64,000 nucleotides of DNA from assembly GCF_003096055.1 (NCBI RefSeq), contig NZ_CP029161.1:558001-622000 (forward strand), given 5' to 3'. The position numbers and the translations under genes are program-made. This stretch comes from Buchnera aphidicola (Melanaphis sacchari). GTDB taxonomy: Bacteria; Pseudomonadota; Gammaproteobacteria; Enterobacterales; Enterobacteriaceae. Of this stretch, positions 54,065-64,000 are shown piece by piece (position 1 is the stretch's first letter; every line of letters starts with the position of its first letter). The notes beneath the pieces are model-generated. The model was given only the letters and a program-made list of their open reading frames with translations. It had not been told where the DNA came from and searched no databases.

Positions 54065-54072
54065 TTTTATAC
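54049..54072. repeat. Inverted repeat upstream of dnaA
   Basis: GTATAAAAA (54049-54057) and TTTTTATAC (54064-54072) are an exact 9-bp inverted repeat with a 6-base centre that contains most of the candidate -10. It could be a transcription-factor site or a chance AT palindrome. Confidence 0.4.
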
Positions 54073-54150
54073 AAAAAATATATCTGTTATGTAAAAGAAT
54101 AAAAAATTTTTTAAATTTTATTTTTTTATTTTGTGCGCTTGGAGTCCACC

Positions 54151-55503
54151 GTGTTACTTTGTCTTTGGAAACAGTGTCTTGACCGGTTACAGCATGAGCT
54201 TCCATCTACAGAGTTTAGTATGTGGATACGCTCTCTGAAAGCCAAACTAAACAATAATATCTTAGAAATATATGCTCCAAATCAATTCGTTTTAGACTGG
54301 GTAAAAGATAAATATTTAATTTGTTTTAAAAAAATATTAAAAGATTTTTATGGTTCTAACTCACCCATAATACAATTTAAAGTATATCAAATCTTTAAAG
54401 AAAAAAAATTTGAAAAAAAAATAAACAATAAAAATGAAAAAAAAATTTGCTACCAAATACCAATACTTAAAAAACCGTTGTACTGTTCTAATATTAACAA
54501 AAAACATAATTTTGAAAATTTTATAGAAGGAAAATCAAACCAATTAGCACGAGCAGCAGCATCTCAAGTGGCTAGTAATCCTGGAAATTCTTATAATCCT
54601 CTTTTTTTATACGGACAAACAGGATTAGGAAAAACTCATTTATTACACGCTATAGGCAACGGAATACTAGAATATAAATATAATATCAAAATTATTTATA
54701 TGCATTCTGAAAGATTTGTACAAGATATGGTAAGAGCTTTAAAAAACAATGCAATTGAAAAATTTAAACTATATTATCGATCTGTTGATGCACTACTAAT
54801 TGATGATATTCAATTTTTTGCACATAAAGAACGCTCACAAGAAGAATTATTTCATACATTTAATGCGCTTTTAGAAGGAAATCAACAAATTATTTTAACT
54901 TCCGATCGATACCCTAAAGAAATAATTGGTGTTGAAGATCGTTTAAAATCTAGATTCGGATGGGGTTTAACTGTCGCTATTGACCCTCCCGAATTAGAAA
55001 CAAGAGTAGCGATATTAATAAAAAAAGCAGATGAAAATAATATTAAATTACCTGACGAAGTAGCTTTTTTTATAGCTAAACATTTGCGATCTAACGTACG
55101 TGAATTAGAAGGTGCACTTAATAGTATTATTGTGAACGCCAATTTCACTCATAGATCTATTACTATAGATTTAGTTCGTGAAGCACTTCACGATATATTA
55201 GCATTACAAGAAAAACTTATTACTATCGATAATATTCAAAAAAAAGTAGCAGAATATTATAAAATTAAAGTTTCAGACTTACTATCTAGAAGACGCTCTC
55301 GTTCCGTAGCGCGCCCTCGACAAATGGCTATGGCTATGGCAAAAGAATTAACTAATCACAGCCTACCTGAAATTGGCAACGCCTTTAGTGGAAGAGATCA
55401 CACTACAGTGTTACATGCATGCCGCAAAATTAAACAACTGCGCAAAGAAAATTATGATATTAAAGAAGACTTTTCAAACTTAATTAGAACTTTATCGGTA
55501 TAA
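54151..55503 (+). CDS. dnaA: Chromosomal replication initiator DnaA
   Basis: AAA+ initiator that opens oriC. The start is the GTG at 54151 (then L-L-C-L-W), which aligns with E. coli GTG-S-L-S-L-W and has GGAG seven bases upstream; a GTG six codons earlier (54133) is rejected. The 450 residues compare with 467. The linker domain II is shorter and lysine-rich (about 82-112). Walker A G-Q-T-G-L-G-K-T is at 155-162, Walker [10 protein letters not shown] follows, and the C-terminal DNA-binding domain has [10 protein letters not shown]. The first 100 bases are unusually GC-rich (42 of 100). Confidence 0.98.
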   Translation: MLLCLWKQCLDRLQHELPSTEFSMWIRSLKAKLNNNILEIYAPNQFVLDWVKDKYLICFKKILKDFYGSNSPIIQFKVYQIFKEKKFEKKINNKNEKKICYQIPILKKPLYCSNINKKHNFENFIEGKSNQLARAAASQVASNPGNSYNPLFLYGQTGLGKTHLLHAIGNGILEYKYNIKIIYMHSERFVQDMVRALKNNAIEKFKLYYRSVDALLIDDIQFFAHKERSQEELFHTFNALLEGNQQIILTSDRYPKEIIGVEDRLKSRFGWGLTVAIDPPELETRVAILIKKADENNIKLPDEVAFFIAKHLRSNVRELEGALNSIIVNANFTHRSITIDLVREALHDILALQEKLITIDNIQKKVAEYYKIKVSDLLSRRRSRSVARPRQMAMAMAKELTNHSLPEIGNAFSGRDHTTVLHACRKIKQLRKENYDIKEDFSNLIRTLSV

Positions 55504-55507
55504 TTTT

Positions 55508-56608
55508 ATGAAATTTACTATTAAAAATGACCTTTTAACTCAAAATATAAAAAAAATAAGCCGATTATTAGTCAAAAATAATTCTTTTCCAATTTTAGAA
55601 AATATATTAATGGAGATTAAAAATGATACATTGTTTTTAACTACAACCAATTTAGAAATAGAACTTATTTCAAAAATTAAAATTTTTACAAAAAATATTG
55701 CAGGAAAAATAACTGTTTCCGGAAGAAAAATGTTAAATATTTGTAAAAATTTGTTACCTGTATCCGAAATAAAGATACAATTAAAAAAAAATAAAATTCA
55801 TATTTCTTCTGAAAATAGTAATTATATTTTAACTACCTTACCTGCAGATAATTTTCCAAATCATCAAGACTGTAATAGTATTTTAAGTTTTGAGATTTCA
55901 TCAAATTCTTTAAGATCAATGATAGAAAAAACTGCATTTTCCATGGGAAAACAAGACGTACGACACTATCTTAATGGAATTTTATTAGAAAAAAAGGGAA
56001 ATACCTTAAAAAGCATAGCAACAGACGGCTATCGGTTAGCAGTTTCATCAACTAATATAAAAGAAGATATCAAATCTTTTTCTATTATTATGCCAAATAA
56101 GGGAGTATTAGAACTATATCGACTACTAAATATTAAAAAAAAATTATTAAAAATTTTTATTAGCAATAATAATATAAAAATCTACATCAATGATCTAATT
56201 TTTACCAGTCAATTAATTGAAGGAAAATACCCTGACTATAATAATGTTCTATTTTCAAAAAAAGACAATCCAATTGTTACTAATACGGCGCTTTTAAAAA
56301 AATCATTATTACGCACTGCTATTTTAACACACGAAAAATTTTGTGGAATTGAAATAAAAATTGAAAACAAAAAGTTTAAAATCTTGTCAGATAATCAAGA
56401 AGAAGAAAGTGCAGAAGATACATTTAATACCAATTATTCTGGAGATACGATAGAAATATCAATTAATGTTTATTATATATTAGATGTACTTAACGCTATC
56501 GATGACGAAAATATTTTAATATTTTTTAATTCATCTAAATCGTCTATACAAATTGAATCTGAAAATGATTCTTCAAATATATACGTTATAATGTTATTAA
56601 AACGTTAA
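55508..56608 (+). CDS. dnaN: DNA polymerase III beta sliding clamp
   Basis: Dimeric processivity clamp. The 366 residues equal the E. coli length. All three clamp domains can be followed: [14 protein letters not shown] near 20-33, the A-T-D-G-Y-R-L-A segment near 172-179 of the peptide-binding pocket, and V-I-M-L-L-K-R near the end (family M-P-M-R-L). It starts 4 bases after dnaA, so the two are translationally coupled. Confidence 0.97.
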   Translation: MKFTIKNDLLTQNIKKISRLLVKNNSFPILENILMEIKNDTLFLTTTNLEIELISKIKIFTKNIAGKITVSGRKMLNICKNLLPVSEIKIQLKKNKIHISSENSNYILTTLPADNFPNHQDCNSILSFEISSNSLRSMIEKTAFSMGKQDVRHYLNGILLEKKGNTLKSIATDGYRLAVSSTNIKEDIKSFSIIMPNKGVLELYRLLNIKKKLLKIFISNNNIKIYINDLIFTSQLIEGKYPDYNNVLFSKKDNPIVTNTALLKKSLLRTAILTHEKFCGIEIKIENKKFKILSDNQEEESAEDTFNTNYSGDTIEISINVYYILDVLNAIDDENILIFFNSSKSSIQIESENDSSNIYVIMLLKR

Positions 56609-56667
56609 CATTATATAATATTTATTAAAAATAATTATTATATTAAAATTTTATAAATAAAAACTGA

Positions 56668-59088
<2,421 letters not shown>

Positions 59089-59126
59089 AATATTTAAATT
59101 TTTTAATTTTAAAAAACTTAAAAATT

Positions 59127-59148
59127 GCGGCAGGACAAAACCAGCCGC
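59127..59148 (-). terminator. atp operon terminator
   Basis: GCGGC (59127-59131) and GCCGC (59144-59148) with an inner GG/CC pairing make a GC-rich stem directly after the atpC stop on the minus strand, followed on that strand by AATTTTT. It lies between convergent gyrB and atpC and probably serves the atp operon. Confidence 0.7.
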
Positions 59149-59154
59149 GAAAAA

Positions 59155-59574
59155 TTATCTATTTTTAAATTTATCGATAATTTCAAGAACGCGTAATTGT
59201 GCAATAGATTTAGCAATATTCAAAAGAACATCTTCTTTATTTTTAAATTTACTTTTATTCTTAAGATACTTTTTAGCTTGTTTTCTTGCTTCTAAAGCAC
59301 GTTTTTTATCTAATTCAGTTCCACGAATAGCAATATCAGCTAAAATAGATACAATAGATGGTTGAACTTCTAATACTCCTCCAGAAACATAAAGACACTC
59401 TTCTTTTTGATTAATATGAAATATATGTATAATACCTGGTTTTATAATGCTCAATAATTGTACGTGTCCTGGATAAATACCCATATCTCCTTCACTTCCA
59501 GATATTTGTATTTTTTTTACTATTCCAGAAAATATAGGTTTTTCAACAGTAACAATATCTAAATGAAATTTCAT
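59155..59574 (-). CDS. atpC: ATP synthase epsilon subunit
   Basis: Regulatory ε subunit of the F1 central stalk. I use the ATG at 59574 (M-K-F-H-L-D-I-V), which gives 139 residues, the E. coli length, with GGA eight bases upstream. An ATG four codons earlier (59586) would give 143 and cannot be excluded. The β-sandwich contains G-S-E-G-D-M-G-I-Y-P-G-H and S-G-G-V-L-E-V-Q-P; the two C-terminal helices are lysine-rich. Last gene of the atp operon. Confidence 0.94.
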   Translation of the reverse strand: MKFHLDIVTVEKPIFSGIVKKIQISGSEGDMGIYPGHVQLLSIIKPGIIHIFHINQKEECLYVSGGVLEVQPSIVSILADIAIRGTELDKKRALEARKQAKKYLKNKSKFKNKEDVLLNIAKSIAQLRVLEIIDKFKNR

Positions 59575-59598
59575 AAACACGTCCATATCTTTTTTTTA

Positions 59599-61011
<1,413 letters not shown>

Positions 61012-61024
61012 CTAAACTCATTAT

Positions 61025-61900
61025 TTAATTTTCTGATAACGCTGAAGAGCCTGCAATAATTTCTGTTAATTCTTGGGTAATATTAGATTGACGAATTTTA
61101 TTATAAACTAATTGTAATTCTTTAATGCAATTATTGCTATTATCTGTTGCAGTTTTCATAGCTATCATACGAGCTGCTTGTTCACTAGCAATATTTTCTA
61201 ATATACTTTGATATACTTGAGATTCAATGTACCGATCAAATAATGTATCTAAAATTAACTTAGATTCTGGTTCATATAAATAATCCCATTTTATTTTTTT
61301 TGTAAATGATGTATTCTCTTCACTGGATAAAGGCAATAGTTGAGCAACTATTGGATGTTGAGACATTTTATTATAAAATTTGTTATAAGCTATAAAAATT
61401 TTATCAATTTCTTTATCTTGATATTTTTCTAAAAAAATTTTAATGTGACCAATTAATTTTGATAAGTCAGGATTTTCTCCAATATTACACATTGTCGAAA
61501 TTATTGAATTACCGTACAATTTAAAAACAGACAAACTTTTTAATCCGAATAATATTAATTGACAAGAAATGTTGTTTTTTTCAAGAGACTGAATTTGAAA
61601 TAATACTTTTTTAAAAAGATTAGTATTTAGACTTCCACATAAACCTCTATCAGTAGAAACAATAATTATTCCTACGCATTTATTTTTTCTATTCTCTAAA
61701 TAACTATGCTTGTATTCTAAACTACCTTGTAAGGCATGATGAATGACGTTTTTTAATATTCTAGAATATGGTCGACCCAAGCGCATTCTTTCTTCAGTTT
61801 TTCTCATTTTAGAAATAGCTACCATTTCCATGGCTTTAGTAATCTTTTTTGTATTTGTTATGCTAATTATTTTATTTCTTATTTCTTTTATATTAGCCAC
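61025..61900 (-). CDS. atpG: ATP synthase gamma subunit
   Basis: Rotating central shaft of F1. The 291 residues compare with 287 in E. coli. The start is GTG (V-A-N-I-K-E-I-R-N-K-I) with AGAGA upstream; it aligns with E. coli M-A-G-A-K-E-I-R-S-K-I. The N-terminal helix with T-K-K-I-T-K-A-M-E-M-V-A and the C-terminal helix with N-K-I-R-Q-S-N-I-T-Q-E-L-T-E-I-I-A-G are conserved; S-T-D-R-G-L-C-G-S-L-N is near 80-90. Confidence 0.97.
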   Translation of the reverse strand: MANIKEIRNKIISITNTKKITKAMEMVAISKMRKTEERMRLGRPYSRILKNVIHHALQGSLEYKHSYLENRKNKCVGIIIVSTDRGLCGSLNTNLFKKVLFQIQSLEKNNISCQLILFGLKSLSVFKLYGNSIISTMCNIGENPDLSKLIGHIKIFLEKYQDKEIDKIFIAYNKFYNKMSQHPIVAQLLPLSSEENTSFTKKIKWDYLYEPESKLILDTLFDRYIESQVYQSILENIASEQAARMIAMKTATDNSNNCIKELQLVYNKIRQSNITQELTEIIAGSSALSEN

Positions 61901-61931
61901 TATATTCTCTTAATTAATTTATATCAAAATT

Positions 61932-63473
61932 TTATAATTGAGTATTTTTAAAATCATTAACTAAAGCTGTTAATTTATTTTTTATAGCATCATTATAATC
62001 TCCTTGTTCATTAATTTCTTTTATTAAATCTGCATAGTATTCATGTGAGTATATTAAAACTTCTTTTTCAAACCATTGAATTTTTTCGACAGAGATATTA
62101 TCAAGATAATCATTTTGAGCGATAAAAAATATTATTCCTTGTTCTGCTACAGACATAGGTTGATACTGTTTTTGTTTCAATAATTCAATAATTTTTTGAC
62201 CATATATTAACTGTTTTCTAGTTGCATCATCTAAATCAGATGCAAACTGTGAAAAAGCAGCAAGATCATGATATTGCGCTAAAGCTGTACGAATCCCAGA
62301 AGATAATTGTTTAATAATTTTAGTTTGAGCAGCACTTCCAACACGAGAAACAGATATGCCAGCATTCACAGCAGGCCGAACACCTGAATTAAATAAACTA
62401 GATTCTAAAAATATTTGTCCATCAGTAATAGAAATTACATTAGTCGGGACAAATGCTGAAACATCACCAGATTGTGTTTCAATAATAGGAAATGCCGTCA
62501 AAGAACCCGTTTTAACAATTGTTTTTTCATCTCTTTTAATATTATTAATATACTCTTTAGAAACTCGAGCAGATCTTTCTAGTAAACGAGAATGAAGGTA
62601 AAAGATATCTCCTGGAAAAGCTTCACGACCTGGCGGTCTGCGCAATAATAAAGAAATTTGCCGATAAGATACAGCATGTTTAGAAAGATCATCATAAACA
62701 ATTACAGCATCTTGTCCAAGATCGCGAAAATATTCTCCCATAGCGCAACCTGAATAAGGTGCTAAATACTGCAAAGAAGCTGCTTCAGAAGCTGATGCAA
62801 CAACAATAGCAGTATTTTCTAAAGCATTACATTCATCTAATTTTTTAATGACATTTATAACTGTAGATAACTTCTGTCCTATAGCTACATAAATACATGG
62901 TATATTAAATTTTTTCTGATTAATGATCGTATCTATTGCAAGCGCCGTTTTTCCTGTTTGACGATCTCCGATAATCAATTCACGCTGACCTCGACCAATA
63001 GGTATCATTGAATCAATAGCTTTATAACCGGTTTGTATAGGTTCATTAATTGATTGGCGATCAATTACACCAGGGGCATCTCTTTCGACCGGAGAATAAC
63101 AATCATGTTCTATTATACCCTTTCCATCGATAGGATGACCTAATGCATTCATCACACGACCTAATAACTTTTTACCCACAGGAACTTCTAAAACTCTACC
63201 TGTACATTTAACTTTCAAACCTTCAGTGATTTTAATATACGAGCCCATCACTACTGCACCAACTATATCTCGTTCTATATTTAATGCAATTGCATATTGA
63301 TTATCAGGCAATAAAATCATTTCTCCCAGCATAACATCTGAAAGACCATAAATTTTTAAAACGCCATCATTAACAGAAATAATCGTGCCTTCATTATAAG
63401 ACTGATTAAAAACATCAAACTGCTTAATTCTTTCCTTAATCAATTGACTGATTTCTGAAGAATTTAATTGCAT
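61932..63473 (-). CDS. atpA: ATP synthase alpha subunit
   Basis: Non-catalytic nucleotide-binding subunit of F1. The 513 residues equal the E. coli length. The P-loop G-D-R-Q-T-G-K-T is near 169-176, the [11 protein letters not shown] region near 281-291, and [17 protein letters not shown] containing the arginine finger is near 363-379. It follows atpH with 6 bases between. Confidence 0.98.
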   Translation of the reverse strand: MQLNSSEISQLIKERIKQFDVFNQSYNEGTIISVNDGVLKIYGLSDVMLGEMILLPDNQYAIALNIERDIVGAVVMGSYIKITEGLKVKCTGRVLEVPVGKKLLGRVMNALGHPIDGKGIIEHDCYSPVERDAPGVIDRQSINEPIQTGYKAIDSMIPIGRGQRELIIGDRQTGKTALAIDTIINQKKFNIPCIYVAIGQKLSTVINVIKKLDECNALENTAIVVASASEAASLQYLAPYSGCAMGEYFRDLGQDAVIVYDDLSKHAVSYRQISLLLRRPPGREAFPGDIFYLHSRLLERSARVSKEYINNIKRDEKTIVKTGSLTAFPIIETQSGDVSAFVPTNVISITDGQIFLESSLFNSGVRPAVNAGISVSRVGSAAQTKIIKQLSSGIRTALAQYHDLAAFSQFASDLDDATRKQLIYGQKIIELLKQKQYQPMSVAEQGIIFFIAQNDYLDNISVEKIQWFEKEVLIYSHEYYADLIKEINEQGDYNDAIKNKLTALVNDFKNTQL

Positions 63474-63479
63474 ATATTA

Positions 63480-64000
63480 TTACTCTCTTAAAATATTTAA
63501 AGAATCAGATAATTGTTTGAAATGATTTCGAAGTGAAAAATCAAATACAGTATCATTTATTTTTACAAGTATACCATTTAAAAGATAAGGATCAATTTTA
63601 TACACAAATTTAATGCGAGATAGTAATTTTTTTTCTAATATAGAACGTATATGAAAAATTTGATCATCACTCAAATAAGATGCTGATATCAATTTAACAG
63701 AAACATACCCTTGATAAATTAATTCTAATCTTAAAAATGCTCTTAATATATCCTTAAAAATTTTAAATCGTTGATTTTTAGCTAATAATTTTATTAAATT
63801 CCGAGCATCTTCATTAATGTAATCACCGGCAATTAAAATAAAAAAAGACGATAAAAATTTTGGCGATAAAGACCCTGACAAAAATTTTTGAAACTTTTTG
63901 AATAAAATAACTTTATTCATAAATATTAACATTTCTTTCCACTTTTTTATTGACTTTTGTTCTATTGCTAACTCAAAAATTGCTTTAGCATAAGGTCTAG
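63480..64000 (-). CDS. atpH: ATP synthase delta subunit, partial (N-terminus beyond window)
   Basis: Peripheral-stalk subunit joining F1 to the b dimer. The frame stays open to the right edge. The first residues visible are R-P-Y-A-K-A-I-F-E-L-A, matching E. coli residues about 9 onward (A-R-P-Y-A-K-A-A-F). An internal ATG at 63932 is therefore not the start. The C-terminal part contains F-L-S-G-S-L-S-P and V-F-D-F-S-L-R as in the family (E. coli 177 aa). About 173 residues lie in the window. Upstream atpF/E/B would be expected next. Confidence 0.95.
   Translation of the reverse strand, partial: RPYAKAIFELAIEQKSIKKWKEMLIFMNKVILFKKFQKFLSGSLSPKFLSSFFILIAGDYINEDARNLIKLLAKNQRFKIFKDILRAFLRLELIYQGYVSVKLISASYLSDDQIFHIRSILEKKLLSRIKFVYKIDPYLLNGILVKINDTVFDFSLRNHFKQLSDSLNILRE

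Larger units (their letters stand above)
53758..54150. other. rpmH / dnaA divergent intergenic region
   Basis: This 393-base AT-rich gap must hold the promoters for rpmH and dnaA. I looked for DnaA boxes (TTATNCACA on either strand) and found none convincing; GATAACACA at about 53942 is only similar. Short AT palindromes occur, for example TTAGATA/TATCTAA at about 53973-53991. The last 25 bases, with GGAG (54141-54144) before the dnaA start, are clearly GC-richer than the rest. Confidence 0.5.

Noticed and set aside
54133..54150. GTG at 54133 as dnaA start
   Set aside because: The GGAG ribosome site lies between it and the GTG at 54151, which gives the conserved N-terminus.
53758..54150. Replication origin or DnaA boxes next to dnaA
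   Set aside because: No TTATNCACA match on either strand. In this gene order the origin would be expected near mnmG (gidA), beyond the right end of the window.

Overview
The window is chromosomal DNA of an extremely AT-rich, reduced gammaproteobacterium. Nearly every protein is a shortened or lysine/isoleucine/asparagine-rich version of an E. coli protein in residual E. coli gene order. The combination of arginine and methionine biosynthesis, groESL, a compact atp–gyrB–dnaN–dnaA–rpmH–rnpA–yidC block and missing neighbours points to Buchnera aphidicola, the aphid symbiont. This assignment is by recognition of gene content and order, not by a database search. I see no phage, insertion sequence, CRISPR array, toxin or defence gene.

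Layout. 1–5.1 kb: uppP, cca, a kinase-only hldE, ribB and tsaD. 5.2–9.3 kb: the macromolecular synthesis operon rpsU-dnaG-rpoD with its internal terminator. 9.3–18 kb: cysE, secB, yibN, then argHGBC (minus strand) facing argE, and metF. 18.2–19.2 kb: murB with a one-base poly(A) frameshift. 19.4–31.8 kb: four tRNA genes, then secE-nusG-rplKAJL-rpoBC, with tufB gone. 32.2–38.4 kb: hupA, purH, metE, metR and yigL. 38.5–47.6 kb: glmU-glmS, rpoH, ftsY, rsmD (a second poly(A) frameshift), dnaT-dnaC, efp and epmB. 47.7–50 kb: groESL behind a heat-shock-type promoter, then tRNA-Phe. 50–53.8 kb: mnmE, yidC, yidD, rnpA and rpmH. 54–59 kb: dnaA-dnaN-gyrB without recF. 59–64 kb: atpC, D, G, A and the C-terminal part of atpH, which runs off the window.

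How the genes work together. The nutritional genes (argE, argCBGH, metE/metF/metR, cysE) fit provisioning of essential amino acids to the host. purH probably recycles AICAR made by histidine synthesis. glmS/glmU, murB and uppP feed a remnant of the envelope pathway. The rest is core replication, transcription, translation, tRNA modification, protein export, folding and ATP synthesis.

Most worth a second look: two single-base A-tract frameshifts in otherwise full-length genes (murB, rsmD); a CCA-adding enzyme whose HD domain has lost its metal ligands while all five tRNA genes here lack an encoded CCA; the loss of one whole HldE domain; ancestral regulatory elements that survived (rpsU-dnaG terminator, rpoBC attenuator, sigma-32 promoter of groES, metR); and unusually GC-rich 5' ends of rpoD and dnaA. 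Several start codons were moved from in-frame TTG or earlier codons to the start that fits the family. I found no convincing new multi-gene system.
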